DNA from: Acinetobacter sp. HY1485
Lineage (GTDB): Bacteria; Pseudomonadota; Gammaproteobacteria; Pseudomonadales; Moraxellaceae
Length of the DNA: 64,000 bases
Assembly (NCBI RefSeq): GCF_027568475.1
Contig: NZ_JANKZG010000005.1
Coordinates: 1 to 64,000, forward strand
Direction: 5' to 3'
The position numbers were made by a program, and so were the translations under genes. The notes beneath the pieces were generated by a model. That model saw only the letters and a program-made list of their open reading frames with translations, made no database searches and was not told the origin of the DNA. Numbering within the stretch: the first letter of the stretch is position 1; each line of letters opens with the position of its first letter. Below, in pieces: positions 25,322 to 35,181 of the stretch.

Positions 25322-25558
25322 ATGCATACTTTATTTTTATTACAAAATCCTTTAAAGGTACAAGAACTTTTAACACTTAAGACAGATGCAGACATGGTGG
25401 TATTACTTGCCGATGCAGTGACTTTACAAGATTTAGATATGCCCAATATTTTTGTTTTAGAAAAAGATATGCTTTTGAATCAAACTCATACTGTACTTAC
25501 CTATCTACAATTTGTAGAAATTCTTTTACAATATAAAAGATGTATTACGATTAAGTAA
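25322..25558 (+). CDS. tusB: TusB/DsrH-like sulfur-relay protein
   Basis: A 78-residue DsrH-like protein, the third TusBCD subunit. It starts Met-His-Thr-Leu-Phe-Leu-Leu, matching the TusB pattern, at ATG 25322; the frame is open from 25262, but that would overlap tusC by 59 bp. Length is shorter than E. coli TusB (95 residues). Identification leans on gene order between tusC and tusE. Confidence 0.78.
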   Translation: MHTLFLLQNPLKVQELLTLKTDADMVVLLADAVTLQDLDMPNIFVLEKDMLLNQTHTVLTYLQFVEILLQYKRCITIK

Positions 25559-25565
25559 AAAATAT

Positions 25566-25871
25566 ATGAGTTTAGAATTAGATCAAGATGGACATTTAGT
25601 CGATTATCAAATTTGGGACAAAAATATTGCTCAAACTATAGCAGCTGATTTACAACTAACGGAATGGCATATTGAAATTCTTTTAGCTGTACGCCAATTT
25701 TACCAACAGTTTGGGCACTCACCTGCGACACGACCTTTAATTAAGTATTTAATTAAAACGGTCAGTCCTGATATTAATAACGCCGTATTACAAGAAAAGT
25801 TTCAAACTGGTTTGGTTGCTCGGCACTTAAGCAAACTTGCAGGTGTGCCGAAACCACCAAATTGTTTATAG
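25566..25871 (+). CDS. tusE: TusE/DsrC-family sulfur carrier
   Basis: A 101-residue DsrC-family protein that accepts persulfide from TusBCD and delivers it to MnmA. The conserved C-terminal arm Gly-Val-Pro-Lys-Pro-Pro-Asn-Cys-Leu places the swinging cysteine at position 100, and the Thr-Arg-Pro-Leu-Ile-Lys-Tyr segment is typical. The second cysteine of true DsrC (ten residues earlier) is absent, which indicates TusE rather than a dissimilatory sulfite-reduction partner. It is the last gene of the run and abuts a convergent gene. Confidence 0.88.
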   Translation: MSLELDQDGHLVDYQIWDKNIAQTIAADLQLTEWHIEILLAVRQFYQQFGHSPATRPLIKYLIKTVSPDINNAVLQEKFQTGLVARHLSKLAGVPKPPNCL

Positions 25872-26309
25872 TTAAGGTAAAACACGTTTTAAGTCAGCAA
25901 AACATTTGGTTCCTTTTGCAGAATCACAAAATTGGATATTATTATCATCTTTCCAATGGATAAAATATTGTGATACCTCCCCTGTTTGGTTAATTTGCTG
26001 ATTTGAACAATCTTTTTCATTATTATCATATTTAATCTGTAATGCTAATGCTCCAATTTCATTGTTTTCATCTGATGGTTGATATTCATAAATACCTGTT
26101 GACCATTCTTTTGCACTATGAATAATGGCTTGTCCATTGTTTTTAAAGTTATAATATTCTATACATTGGTTTTCAGGAATTTTCATACCCCATAGTCCGT
26201 AAATTGCAGGACGTATCATGATATTGATATCATTTTCTTGGTTTGGTGATGCTGCTAATATTGACGTATAACCTAACAAACATACGCTAAATAGTATTAA
26301 TTTCTTCAT
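25872..26309 (-). CDS. Exported hypothetical protein with four cysteines
   Basis: Not recognised as a named family. The 145-residue precursor has a typical signal peptide ending near Ser-Ile-Leu-Ala-Ala, so the mature part is periplasmic or secreted. It holds four cysteines (in Asn-Gln-Cys-Ile-Glu, Lys-Asp-Cys-Ser-Asn, Gln-Phe-Cys-Asp, Thr-Lys-Cys-Phe), likely two disulfides, with a Gly-Leu-Trp-Gly-Met segment early on. It ends one base from the tusE stop, and no terminator separates them. Confidence 0.7.
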   Translation of the reverse strand: MKKLILFSVCLLGYTSILAASPNQENDINIMIRPAIYGLWGMKIPENQCIEYYNFKNNGQAIIHSAKEWSTGIYEYQPSDENNEIGALALQIKYDNNEKDCSNQQINQTGEVSQYFIHWKDDNNIQFCDSAKGTKCFADLKRVLP

Positions 26310-26626
26310 ATATTTTACTTCTATTACAGATTTTTTTTAATTTATCATTTTTCTTTTCATTTTTTGTTACTTTTTTTAGTTTTAACTAATAACTTTACTT
26401 AGGCTATTTTTTGATTTACATATTTACCAAATAAAAATTAAAAAATGGCATTTTTTAACATTGCTAAATTCTCTAAAAATTAACAATATATGCAAAATTT
26501 TGAGTTGTATTGTATTTTAATTTTATGAGTAGCTTTTTTAAAAGCTGTAACTAAAATGTAGGCTAAAAGCAGTTTTTGTTTGTATCTTACAAAAATATAG
26601 TGCAAGTTTTCTTTAGGAGGGAAAAC
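26310..26626 (+). promoter_or_regulatory. Long AT-rich leader before aroQ-accB-accC
   Basis: This 317-bp stretch has no gene. It is very AT-rich, as expected for a strong promoter region with UP-like A/T tracts. A small perfect stem AGCTTTT-TT-AAAAGCT (26531-26546) is visible, and a modest promoter candidate (TTGAGT at 26500, TTATGA at 26523) lies before it. A near-ideal AGGAGG lies just before the aroQ ATG at 26627. The acc promoter is commonly regulated in related bacteria, but no specific operator is recognised. Confidence 0.4.
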
Positions 26627-27064
26627 ATGTCTTCACGTATTTTGGTCATTCATGGACCAAATTTAAATTTGCTTGGTAAACGAGAACCTGAAGTTTACGG
26701 CAATAAAACTCTAGAAGATATAAATACTGCCCTATTAAAAGATGCACAACAATATGGTTGTAAATTAGAAACCTTTCAAAGTAATTGGGAAGGGGCCATT
26801 GTTGATCGAATTCATCAGGCTCAAGATGACAATATACAATTTATAATTATAAATCCTGCTGCTTTAACACATACTTCTGTTGCACTACGTGATGCTTTAT
26901 TAGGCGTTGCTATCCCCTTTATTGAAGTACACTTATCTAATGTACATGCTCGCGAAACATTTAGGCATCATTCTTATCTAAGTGATAAAGCGATTGGTGT
27001 TATTTGTGGTTTAGGCGCAAAAGGCTATCATTTTGCACTACATCATGCCCTTTCTTCTATTTAA
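26627..27064 (+). CDS. aroQ: Type II 3-dehydroquinate dehydratase
   Basis: A 145-residue type II dehydroquinase, the third shikimate-pathway enzyme (3-dehydroquinate to 3-dehydroshikimate). The conserved start [11 protein letters not shown] (residues 10-20) carries the active-site Asn and Arg; a Tyr follows at Val-Tyr-Gly, and the His of Glu-Val-His-Leu-Ser is present. ATG 26627 is chosen over the upstream frame opening at 26576 because AGGAGG lies eight bases before it. It leads the aroQ-accB-accC run, as in many gammaproteobacteria. Confidence 0.94.
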   Translation: MSSRILVIHGPNLNLLGKREPEVYGNKTLEDINTALLKDAQQYGCKLETFQSNWEGAIVDRIHQAQDDNIQFIIINPAALTHTSVALRDALLGVAIPFIEVHLSNVHARETFRHHSYLSDKAIGVICGLGAKGYHFALHHALSSI

Positions 27065-27085
27065 TGAGTCCTTGTAAGGAATATT

Positions 27086-27514
27086 ATGGATATTCGTAAA
27101 ATCAAAAAATTGATTGACCTAATGATTGAATCAGATCTTCAAGCAATTGAAGTTAAAGAAGGCGATCAATCTATTGCTTTAACTCGTCCTGCCCCTGCTC
27201 CTGTTCAAATGGGTATGGCTGCAATGCCAGCTGCAACACCTGCATCATCAGGTACCCCTAAAGCGAAAACACCTCGTGGCGTTGTAGAAACTGCGCCAAT
27301 GGTTGGTGTTTTTTATGCTGCACCAAACCCAGGTGAGGCACCGTTTGTAGAAGTTGGACAAACAATTTCTGCAGGTGAAACATTAGGCATCATCGAAGCA
27401 ATGAAAATTATGAACCCAATTGAGGCAACTCAAAGTGGTGTAATTGAAGAAATTTTAGTAAAAAATGGCGATGTGATTGAATTTGGTCAAGCATTGTTCC
27501 GCTACCGCGCATAA
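27086..27514 (+). CDS. accB: Biotin carboxyl carrier protein of acetyl-CoA carboxylase
   Basis: A 142-residue AccB. The N-terminal helical domain binds biotin carboxylase. A Pro/Ala-rich linker (about residues 38-65) follows, then the biotinyl domain with Glu-Ala-Met-Lys-Ile-Met, where the Lys carries biotin. It carries CO2 between AccC and the carboxyltransferase in the first committed step of fatty-acid synthesis. accC starts 14 bp after the stop, as usual. Confidence 0.96.
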   Translation: MDIRKIKKLIDLMIESDLQAIEVKEGDQSIALTRPAPAPVQMGMAAMPAATPASSGTPKAKTPRGVVETAPMVGVFYAAPNPGEAPFVEVGQTISAGETLGIIEAMKIMNPIEATQSGVIEEILVKNGDVIEFGQALFRYRA

Positions 27515-27528
27515 TCACGGGGTTTAAT

Positions 27529-28890
27529 ATGTTGCAAAAAGTATTAATTGCAAACCGTGGCGAAATTGCATTGCGTATTACACGTGCGTGTAAATCGTTA
27601 GGCATTAAAACTGTTGGTGTGTATTCAGATGCTGATAAAGATTTAATGCATTTACGTTTTGTAGATGAAGCTGTTTGTATTGGACCAGGTGCAACAAGTG
27701 AAAGTTACTTGAACATCCCTGCTCTACTTACAGCTGCTGAAGTAACAGGCGCAGATGCAATTCATCCAGGTTATGGTTTTTTATCTGAAAATGCTGAATT
27801 TGCAGAAATGGTAGAAAGCTCAGGTTATATTTTCATTGGTCCTCGACCTGAACATATTCGCCTTATGGGTAATAAAGTATCTGCAATTACAGCAATGCGT
27901 AAAGCAGGTGTTCCAACTGTCCCTGGTTCACAGCATGCCGTTACACCTGCTAATGCAAAAGAAGAAGCTGCAAAGATTGGCTTCCCACTTATTGTTAAAG
28001 CAGCATCTGGTGGTGGTGGTCGTGGTATGCGTATTGTAGAACGCATTGATACATTACTTGAATCTGTACAAGCTGCACAGCGTGATGCTGAAATGTGGTT
28101 TGGTGATGATACTGTTTATATGGAACGTTTCTTACAGAAACCGCGCCATGTAGAAGTACAAATCCTAGCAGATGGTAATGGACATGCCGTTCATTTGTAC
28201 GATCGTGATTGTTCTTTACAACGTCGTCATCAGAAAGTACTTGAAGAAGCCCCTGCTCCTAATTTACCAGAACAAGCACGCGAAGATATTTTACAAGCAT
28301 GTGTACATGCATGTGAATTAATGCAATATCGTGGCGCAGGTACATTCGAGTTTTTATTTGAAGATGATGAGTTCTTCTTTATTGAGATGAATACACGTGT
28401 TCAAGTAGAACATCCTGTAACTGAACAAGTCACAGGTATTGATATTATCGAACAACAGTTACGTGTTGCAGCAGGACTTGGCTTAAGTATTGAACAAAAA
28501 GATGTTGAAGTAAAAGGCCATGCTATTGAATGTCGTATTAATGCTGAAGATCCAACGACTTTCATGCCATCGCCAGGTAAAATTGAAACATTTTATGCAC
28601 CAGGCGGTGCAGGTATTCGTCTAGATTCACATATTTATCAAGGATATCGTATTCCACCTTACTATGATTCAATGATTGCTAAACTCATTTCTCATGGTAA
28701 AGATCGTGAAACGGCAATTGCGCGTATGCGTCAGGCTTTAGATGAAATGATTCTAACAGGTGTGAAAACAAATATTCCTTTACATAAAGATCTGATCTTA
28801 CAAGATAAAGATTTCTGTGAAAAAGCAATGGATATCCATTATTTGGAAAAACATTTGCTTAAACAACTTGAAGAAAAACCAGCAAAATAA
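27529..28890 (+). CDS. accC: Biotin carboxylase subunit of acetyl-CoA carboxylase
   Basis: A 453-residue ATP-grasp enzyme that carboxylates the biotin of AccB with bicarbonate. It starts Ile-Ala-Asn-Arg-Gly-Glu-Ile-Ala. It has the glycine-rich loop Ala-Ser-Gly-Gly-Gly-Gly-Arg-Gly-Met (about 159-167), the Lys and Glu metal ligands, and [10 protein letters not shown] near 287. Length matches E. coli AccC. It is the last gene of its run, closed by a terminator shared with the convergent iron-uptake operon. Confidence 0.97.
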   Translation: MLQKVLIANRGEIALRITRACKSLGIKTVGVYSDADKDLMHLRFVDEAVCIGPGATSESYLNIPALLTAAEVTGADAIHPGYGFLSENAEFAEMVESSGYIFIGPRPEHIRLMGNKVSAITAMRKAGVPTVPGSQHAVTPANAKEEAAKIGFPLIVKAASGGGGRGMRIVERIDTLLESVQAAQRDAEMWFGDDTVYMERFLQKPRHVEVQILADGNGHAVHLYDRDCSLQRRHQKVLEEAPAPNLPEQAREDILQACVHACELMQYRGAGTFEFLFEDDEFFFIEMNTRVQVEHPVTEQVTGIDIIEQQLRVAAGLGLSIEQKDVEVKGHAIECRINAEDPTTFMPSPGKIETFYAPGGAGIRLDSHIYQGYRIPPYYDSMIAKLISHGKDRETAIARMRQALDEMILTGVKTNIPLHKDLILQDKDFCEKAMDIHYLEKHLLKQLEEKPAK

Positions 28891-28895
28891 AAGAT

Positions 28896-28923
28896 AAAAA
28901 GAAGTGGTTAACCACTTCTTTTT
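28896..28923. terminator. Bidirectional terminator between accC and the PepSY gene
   Basis: A 12-bp stem AAAAAGAAGTGG / CCACTTCTTTTT with a TTAA loop has A and T tracts on both sides. One arm codes the last residues of the convergent PepSY protein, whose stop codon is in the loop. Confidence 0.9.
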
Positions 28924-30392
28924 TTATAAATATACCAAAAACAAATGGCTAAAAAAAATGCTGTAATATCAACACTTAAAATATTTACCCATAAACCAAA
29001 TGTTGGAACACAAAAAGCAATGATAGATGTAAATATAAAACTAAAAAGACTTAGAGCTGTTAAAAATAATAAATGTTTCAAAGATTTTTTGGAATCTGTT
29101 ATTAAACAGTAAAAAATACTAAGCGTAAAAATAAAATAATAACCATATATAAAATAGAGATTAAGTAAATTTTTTGGAAAACCTAAAATAACTACCCATT
29201 TGGTTGTTGCCATAACTAGACTTATCGCCAATACACTACCAATCATTGCACCTATAGTAATTTTTTCTAAAACTCTTACACTTAAGTTATTTTTATTTTT
29301 GCGACTTTGAATCCAAAGCAAGTTTCCAGTATAAAATAAAAAAGCCCCACCTATCCCTAAAATAAAGTATAACCAACGTGTCCAGATTCCATTAAAACTA
29401 CCAAAATGTAGCGCAAACATAGATTGGATAAATTGTTCTATTCCATTTGCATTTAGAAAAAATTTATTTGTAACTTCTAATGTATAGGGATTCATTATTA
29501 CAAAATTATGATTAGCACCTCGGAGCATGTTATCGCTGTTATATATTGCAATTCTAACCACTGCTTGTGATTGATTTTGAAGATGATTAAAATCCATATA
29601 ATCAACTTGATAGTTAGGAGCAATATGATTTGTTTTCAGTAAAATTTGCTTGATATCTAATGGTTTTTTTTGAATATATTGTTCAGATATAATAGGTTTA
29701 TTGAAAATAGTTTGCCCTGTTAAATTCGATAAAATTGTGAAAAATACATCATGAAAAGCAAATACAATAACGGTTAAACTAATAATAATATGAAAAGGTA
29801 GATTAGTAATACCAACGACATTATGCATATCTAATAAAAATCTTTTTTTGTTTTTTGTTTTTCGAATTACTAAATAGTCTTTTACTAATGTTGGCAAGTG
29901 TAAAATTAGCCCTGAAATTATTGCAATAAAATAAAGCAATGAGATAAATCCCATTAAAATTACACCTGTTTTTTCGTGCCCAATATGTGTGGGTATACCT
30001 GCTGTTTCGTGCAGAAGCTCAATTAAATGACCTAGTTCTGAAGGCTGTTGTTGCTCAACTTTAAGATGATTATTTTGTATATTAGCTATCCATGTTGAGT
30101 GCCCTTCTTGCCATATCATAGGAATTTTATGGGAAACATTATTACTTAGATTTAAAGTAAAATGATCTTGAGTAATAGGTACTTGTTTCTGAACAGCTTG
30201 AATAAATTGATTAATATTTTGAGGTGTATAATTTACGACTTGTTGTGGTGGAGTTGACCATTGTGTTATTTGATATTGGAAAACAGATAATCCACCTGCG
30301 ATAAAACAAATAAAAAGAAAAATTCCAGAAATAATTCCTGTCCACGTATGTAAAGTTTTACTTAATTTTAAAAATTCTGTTTTAATTTTCAT
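28908..30392 (-). CDS. PepSY-associated membrane protein (iron-uptake type)
   Basis: A 494-residue inner-membrane protein of the PepSY-TM family. It starts with Leu-His-Thr-Trp-Thr-Gly-Ile and a first membrane helix, followed by a large periplasmic PepSY region and paired central helices. His residues lie near membrane ends (Asp-Met-His-Asn-Val-Val-Gly, Ala-Leu-His-Phe-Gly) that may bind heme or iron. Relatives sit beside TonB receptors and are thought to reduce or release iron from siderophores. It is the last gene of the operon; its ATG overlaps the preceding stop (TAATG). Confidence 0.87.
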   Translation of the reverse strand: MKIKTEFLKLSKTLHTWTGIISGIFLFICFIAGGLSVFQYQITQWSTPPQQVVNYTPQNINQFIQAVQKQVPITQDHFTLNLSNNVSHKIPMIWQEGHSTWIANIQNNHLKVEQQQPSELGHLIELLHETAGIPTHIGHEKTGVILMGFISLLYFIAIISGLILHLPTLVKDYLVIRKTKNKKRFLLDMHNVVGITNLPFHIIISLTVIVFAFHDVFFTILSNLTGQTIFNKPIISEQYIQKKPLDIKQILLKTNHIAPNYQVDYMDFNHLQNQSQAVVRIAIYNSDNMLRGANHNFVIMNPYTLEVTNKFFLNANGIEQFIQSMFALHFGSFNGIWTRWLYFILGIGGAFLFYTGNLLWIQSRKNKNNLSVRVLEKITIGAMIGSVLAISLVMATTKWVVILGFPKNLLNLYFIYGYYFIFTLSIFYCLITDSKKSLKHLLFLTALSLFSFIFTSIIAFCVPTFGLWVNILSVDITAFFLAICFWYIYKKRSG

Positions 30393-30646
30393 TATTTAAT
30401 CCAAAGTAAAACACATGCACTCATAACATTGAGTATAAGTAAACAATACCAACTATATTTAAAATATAAACAGCTCATCATTAGAGGAAGCCATATCCAT
30501 ACTATTAACCAGATGACATATTGAGCTAAAATTATTTTAGAAAAATAAGGTTGCATGAAGATAAATAGAATACTTACTAACATCATAGAGAATGTAAAAG
30601 TGAATACACTTGCTATAAAAACTCTAATCCACAATAGATTTATCAT
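30392..30646 (-). CDS. Small membrane protein, DUF3649-like
   Basis: An 84-residue protein with three predicted membrane helices and aromatic-rich segments (Val-Trp-Ile-Trp-Leu-Pro). The size and its place between a DUF3325-like gene and a PepSY gene after a TonB receptor match the DUF3649 proteins of such iron operons. Sequence alone is too hydrophobic for a firm call. It overlaps both neighbours, so translation is probably coupled. Confidence 0.7.
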   Translation of the reverse strand: MINLLWIRVFIASVFTFTFSMMLVSILFIFMQPYFSKIILAQYVIWLIVWIWLPLMMSCLYFKYSWYCLLILNVMSACVLLWIK

Positions 30647-30890
30647 TTTTAAAGATCACTTGAATAAAAGGTATAAATGACAAAATGACACTTAGACAAA
30701 TAAGCCACATAAATACGCCGATAATAATTTGATTTGAGCATAAGAATTTCAGTCCTATTAATAATGTGATAATTCCTAAATATTTCCATCTAGGTTTTAA
30801 AGCTATTTTTAATAAATTTTGATTGTTGTGAGATAAATAGATAAAAATAGCGCCTAAAATTGTGATTAATATGCCAATTTGCTTAAACAT
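30624..30890 (-). CDS. Small membrane protein, DUF3325-like
   Basis: An 88-residue protein with three membrane helices and the pattern Tyr-Leu-Ser-His-Asn-Asn-Gln after the first helix, typical of DUF3325 proteins found between TonB-dependent receptors and PepSY proteins. Its function in iron uptake is unknown. It follows the receptor gene by nine bases and overlaps the next gene by 23. Confidence 0.72.
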   Translation of the reverse strand: MFKQIGILITILGAIFIYLSHNNQNLLKIALKPRWKYLGIITLLIGLKFLCSNQIIIGVFMWLICLSVILSFIPFIQVIFKNDKSIVD

Positions 30891-30899
30891 GATAATTTC

Positions 30900-32972
30900 C
30901 TAAAAATTAAAAGTTAGCCCTAATTTATAATTTCGATCTGCACCAATAATGGCGTAGTTACTATTAAATATGCCTGCCCAATATTTTTTATTTGTAATAT
31001 TATCGATGTTTAAATTTATTGTTGTTGGAACTTTAAACATTGTTACTTTATAACTAATCCCTGAATTCATTATAAAGTAACTTTTCAGGCTTAGGCTATT
31101 TTGATTATTTAAGTATTGCTTTCCAACATATTGGGTACCAAAATTAATTACTGCTCTGTCAAATAGTGAATATTCTAAATTCAAACTACTTGTCAGTTTG
31201 GGTACACCATATACGTTATTCCCTTGATTCTCCGAAGCTTTTATTATTTTTGTATGGGTATAAGCTGCATTTCCTGATAAATTTATTTTTTCAGATAATT
31301 TGCCATTAAACTGCCATTCTAGCCCTCTGGAACGAGTGTTTGCCCCATCAGTTGTAAGTTGAGTATATTGGGAGTCCGTATAGGCTGTTGTCATAGTAGA
31401 AGGTTTTTCAATTTGAAATACCGCAAATGTATTAAACCAATCTACTGTTTTATATTTTAATCCAAGCTCGTATTGTTTTGTTTGAAATGGTTTAAACGTT
31501 TTTCCGTAATTTACGTCTAATATATTGTCTACGGTTACACCTTGTGATAGCCCTTCTACATAACTTGCATAAATTGAGGTTAGATCATTCGCTTTAAATG
31601 TAATACCTAGAGTTGGTGAAAGTTTATTCGCTTTATATTGAGTGTCAGAATATGTATTCTTGATATTCATCTCTTGATATCGAGCACCTAAAATAAAATT
31701 GATTTGGTCTTGTAAAAACGAAATTTGGTCTGTGAAGGTATAACTTGTAAAAGAATGATTTCCATAAGGCAATAAAGTTGGATATGTAGTAGGCATCGTA
31801 CCTATCGTTGTAGGATTATATAAATTTGTGGTAAATGCTGAAGATGTTGCTTTTGCATGTTGCCAATAATTTCTATTTAAATAATCGACACGAAATTCAA
31901 TAACATGATGTGATTTACTTAAATTAGACTCTGTCGTTATACCCGCGTTGAATGTGGTGTTATGTTCATTAAGAGCAGTACGATAATATTGTGAAGTTGC
32001 ATCACCTAAAGTATTCTTCAAAATCATACGCGTGCCAAAAATATGTCCTTCGTACTCTTTTTCAGCATAACCTATTCCACCAAAAATTTTAGTTATGGGT
32101 GTAATTTTGTAAATGGTTGATAACCCAATAAAATCGCTACTTGTTTTACCATCTAAATGTGGAAAATAATTTTTGTCACCACTGGGTGCATCAATTACCT
32201 CTGTAAGTTTCTCCATAGAAACCATAGCAGGAGATCCATTTTTACGATGCTCTCTAATGCTGTATGCATCTAAATTTATTTTTATTTTATCTGTTGTATA
32301 ATCTGTCGCAATAGATCCTAATTTTAACTGATCTTTCATACTTTTAATTGTGTGTTCACCCTCACCATATGTACTATTAACACGTATACCAAATTGATTT
32401 TCTGCACCAAAACGTCTAGAGATATCTATACCTGTTTTTGTATATCCACTTTTTTCTATACTTGTATTCAGTTGCGTTAAATTTTTATCTGCACGTTTCG
32501 TATTTGCAATAATTACACCCCCTACACTTCCCGTGGGTGCTATACCTCCCACCAAGGCATTTGGCCCTTTGAGTACGGTAATAGAGTCTAAAATATCCGT
32601 TGGTATACGACTAATAGGTGCCATACCATACATTCCATTCAGCGCAATATCATCAGATGCAACACTAAAGCCACGTATTTGGAAGTTTTCGTTCAAATGC
32701 CCTTCGTTTGTGGTTGTACGAATACTAGGATCATTTTTTAATGCTTGTGCTAAAGTAGTAATTTGCTGTTTTTGGATTAAATCATGTGTGTAGTTATTTA
32801 TCGAAAAAGGTATATCACTAATTTCTAAATTACCTAATGTATTTAGATTAATTGTATTTTTAGTTTGGGCTTTTAATGTAATAGTCGGTAATTGTTCCTC
32901 TGCATGGCTATAATTGAATAGAATTGTAAATAAATACGAGCTCCAGAATATTTTTTTATACACATCTTCCAT
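30900..32972 (-). CDS. TonB-dependent siderophore receptor (Fur-box gene)
   Basis: A 690-residue outer-membrane receptor. A signal peptide (ending near Tyr-Ser-His-Ala) is followed by a plug domain (Ile-Arg-Gly-Phe near residue 97; Val-Leu-Lys-Gly-Pro-Asn-Ala-Leu) and a 22-strand barrel ending in the aromatic residue Phe, as required for barrel assembly. No classical TonB box is plain, but the segment before the plug (Leu-Pro-Thr-Ile-Thr-Leu) may serve. ATG 32972 is used because a Fur-like box lies inside the longer frame that starts at 33032. It leads a four-gene operon; the ligand is unknown, most likely a ferric siderophore. Confidence 0.88.
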   Translation of the reverse strand: MEDVYKKIFWSSYLFTILFNYSHAEEQLPTITLKAQTKNTINLNTLGNLEISDIPFSINNYTHDLIQKQQITTLAQALKNDPSIRTTTNEGHLNENFQIRGFSVASDDIALNGMYGMAPISRIPTDILDSITVLKGPNALVGGIAPTGSVGGVIIANTKRADKNLTQLNTSIEKSGYTKTGIDISRRFGAENQFGIRVNSTYGEGEHTIKSMKDQLKLGSIATDYTTDKIKINLDAYSIREHRKNGSPAMVSMEKLTEVIDAPSGDKNYFPHLDGKTSSDFIGLSTIYKITPITKIFGGIGYAEKEYEGHIFGTRMILKNTLGDATSQYYRTALNEHNTTFNAGITTESNLSKSHHVIEFRVDYLNRNYWQHAKATSSAFTTNLYNPTTIGTMPTTYPTLLPYGNHSFTSYTFTDQISFLQDQINFILGARYQEMNIKNTYSDTQYKANKLSPTLGITFKANDLTSIYASYVEGLSQGVTVDNILDVNYGKTFKPFQTKQYELGLKYKTVDWFNTFAVFQIEKPSTMTTAYTDSQYTQLTTDGANTRSRGLEWQFNGKLSEKINLSGNAAYTHTKIIKASENQGNNVYGVPKLTSSLNLEYSLFDRAVINFGTQYVGKQYLNNQNSLSLKSYFIMNSGISYKVTMFKVPTTINLNIDNITNKKYWAGIFNSNYAIIGADRNYKLGLTFNF

Positions 32973-32996
32973 AATAATGATTCTTAAGATACAAAC

Positions 32997-33015
32997 AATA
33001 ATTATTATCATTAAT
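32997..33015. promoter_or_regulatory. Fur-like box before the TonB receptor operon
   Basis: AATAATTATTATCATTAAT matches the 19-bp Fur consensus at 14 positions. It lies 25-43 bp upstream of the receptor ATG, where a repressor would cover the promoter. Iron repression is the expected outcome. Confidence 0.68.
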
Positions 33016-33044
33016 ATGGATACATTTTTCAATAGTTTTACTAC

Positions 33045-33075
33045 AAAAAAGCCCCTGCTAAGAGGGGCTTTTTTT
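33045..33075. terminator. Terminator after aroC
   Basis: The stem AAAAAAGCCCCT / AGGGGCTTTTTT with a six-base loop directly follows (and touches) the aroC stop. It insulates aroC from the receptor operon on the same strand. Confidence 0.92.
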
Positions 33076-34159
33076 AAATAGGTTCAATCGGTTGAATAAC
33101 ATCTGCATTTTGTGCACGATGTCTTAAAAAATGATCCATTAAAACAATTGCCATCATTGCTTCTGCAATAGGTGTTGCACGAACACCTACACATGGATCA
33201 TGACGCCCTTTTGTTAGAACGTCTGTATTCTCTCTTTGCAAATTTATCGTTTTACCGGATGTCGTAATACTTGCAGTTGGTTTTAGAGCAATAGCTGTAC
33301 GAATTGTTTGACCTGATGAAATACCGCCTAAAACTCCACCTGCATGATTTGCTAAAAAACCATCTGTTGTGAGTTCATCACGTGTTTGGTGTCCAAACTG
33401 TTCTGCTACGCCAAAACCATCGCCAATTTCAACACCTTTAACAGCATTGATACTCATCATAGCATGAGCAATATCAGCATCTAAGCGGTCAAAAACAGGC
33501 TCACCCCATCCTACAGGTACATTCTCAGCTAAAATTTCTAGCTTAGCACCACAGCTTGTACCTTGTTCTCGTAGTGAGGTGACCAACTGTTCAAAACGTG
33601 GTACGGCATCTATATCGCCACAAAAAAACGGATTGTTTGGAACTTCATTCCAATCAAGTTTTTCTGCTTTTTCAGTACCAATTTGCGTGACATGACCACG
33701 AATTAAGATATTAAACTTCTCGGCAAGATACTTTTTAGCAATTGCCCCTGCTGCAACACGCATTGCAGTTTCACGGGCACTTGAACGCCCACCACCACGA
33801 TAATCTCGAAAACCATATTTTTGGGTATATGTATAATCGGCATGCCCAGGACGAAAAGTCTGCGCAATGTTACCGTAATCTTTTGATTTTTGATCTGTGT
33901 TTTCAATTAATAAACCAATTGATGTTCCTGTGGTTTTACCTTCAAATACACCAGAAATAATCTTAACTTGATCAGGCTCTTTACGCTGTGTTGCAAATTT
34001 AGATGTTCCCGGTTTACGGCGATCTAAATCTTTTTGTAAATCTGCTTCACACAATTCAATGCCGGGTGGCACGCCATCTACAATTGCCATAAGCCCAACC
34101 CCATGCGACTCACCGCATGTAGTCACTTTAAATAACTGCCCAATTGAATTTCCTGCCAT
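33074..34159 (-). CDS. aroC: Chorismate synthase
   Basis: A 361-residue FMN-dependent enzyme that turns EPSP into chorismate, the branch point for aromatic amino acids, folate and quinones. The three signatures are intact: Gly-Glu-Ser-His-Gly near the start, [12 protein letters not shown] near residue 123, and Arg-His-Asp-Pro-Cys near 314. Length equals that of E. coli AroC. It follows prmB by 11 bp, a linkage common in gammaproteobacteria. Confidence 0.97.
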   Translation of the reverse strand: MAGNSIGQLFKVTTCGESHGVGLMAIVDGVPPGIELCEADLQKDLDRRKPGTSKFATQRKEPDQVKIISGVFEGKTTGTSIGLLIENTDQKSKDYGNIAQTFRPGHADYTYTQKYGFRDYRGGGRSSARETAMRVAAGAIAKKYLAEKFNILIRGHVTQIGTEKAEKLDWNEVPNNPFFCGDIDAVPRFEQLVTSLREQGTSCGAKLEILAENVPVGWGEPVFDRLDADIAHAMMSINAVKGVEIGDGFGVAEQFGHQTRDELTTDGFLANHAGGVLGGISSGQTIRTAIALKPTASITTSGKTINLQRENTDVLTKGRHDPCVGVRATPIAEAMMAIVLMDHFLRHRAQNADVIQPIEPI

Positions 34160-34170
34160 TTTTTATTCCT

Positions 34171-35181
34171 TTAAGCTGTCACAGAATCTAAAAATAATTG
34201 TCTATATTCACGGCATTGTGCGGCAGTTAAAGCAAAAATACCTGAGCCACCTTTTTGGAATTTTAACCAATGAAAATCAACAGTATTGAAGTTTTGACGC
34301 ATTGCCCATTCAGAATTACCCACTTCAATCACAATTAAACCATCTTCTGTAAGGTAATCGGCAGCTTGTGCAAGCATTTTACGAACAAGGTCTAAACCAT
34401 CTTGACCTGCTGCAAGTGCAAGTTCGGGTTCGTGTAAGAATTCTTCAGGTAAATCTGCCATATCTTCAGCATCTACATACGGTGGATTCGTTACAATTAA
34501 ATCATATTGATTTTCGGCAGGAATTTTTGCAAATAAATCAGATTCTAATAGTGCAACTTGATACTGCATATTATGATGTTCAGTATTTAACGCAGCGACT
34601 TCTAATGCATCGCGTGAAATGTCGGTTGCATCGACCTCTGCTTCAGGAAATGCATACGCAAGCGCAATAGCAATACAACCTGATCCTGTACACATATCTA
34701 AAATACGGCGAGGTGTTTTTGGTTCTTTATTTTTAGGTAGATTATTTAACGCTTCATGCATATGCCCTTGTGCATCTAAACAATATGGCGAAAAACGTTG
34801 CTCAATGAGTTCTGCAATTGGCGAACGAGGAATAAGTACACGTTCGTCTACATAAAACGGTTTATTACAAAAATATGCGAGGTTTAATAAATAAGATGTT
34901 GGAATACGATCATTAATACGACGTTCAAGTAATGCTAAAAATTCAGCTTTTTCACTTGGTAATAATTTTGCCTCTAAAATTTCGTTATCTGCCGACCAAT
35001 CTAAAGCTAAAGTTTGTAATACTAATGCAGAACTTTCAGCAAAAAAATCTTCTGTGCCCTGTCCTAAGTGTGCATCGTGTTGACGTAAAGCAGTCACCCC
35101 AAAGCGAATAAAATCACGAATTGTTGTTAAATTTTCAGCAGCTTCATTTAGACTTTCAGGGCTAATAGTCAATCGCTCCAC
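34171..35181 (-). CDS. prmB: Ribosomal protein L3 glutamine methyltransferase PrmB
   Basis: A 336-residue SAM-dependent methyltransferase of the HemK family that methylates a glutamine of ribosomal protein L3. It has an N-terminal helical domain, then the Gly-Ser-Gly-Cys-Ile-Ala SAM loop and the substrate motif Asn-Pro-Pro-Tyr near residue 226. Followed by aroC, the usual prmB-aroC order, it is PrmB rather than PrmC. No in-frame ATG fits the start. GTG 35181 is preceded by GGAG at ideal spacing, so it is preferred over a TTG at 35193. Confidence 0.9.
   Translation of the reverse strand: MERLTISPESLNEAAENLTTIRDFIRFGVTALRQHDAHLGQGTEDFFAESSALVLQTLALDWSADNEILEAKLLPSEKAEFLALLERRINDRIPTSYLLNLAYFCNKPFYVDERVLIPRSPIAELIEQRFSPYCLDAQGHMHEALNNLPKNKEPKTPRRILDMCTGSGCIAIALAYAFPEAEVDATDISRDALEVAALNTEHHNMQYQVALLESDLFAKIPAENQYDLIVTNPPYVDAEDMADLPEEFLHEPELALAAGQDGLDLVRKMLAQAADYLTEDGLIVIEVGNSEWAMRQNFNTVDFHWLKFQKGGSGIFALTAAQCREYRQLFLDSVTA

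Noticed and set aside
25566..25871. Dissimilatory sulfite reductase partner DsrC
   Set aside because: Only the last conserved cysteine is present and no dsrAB genes are near; it fits TusE.
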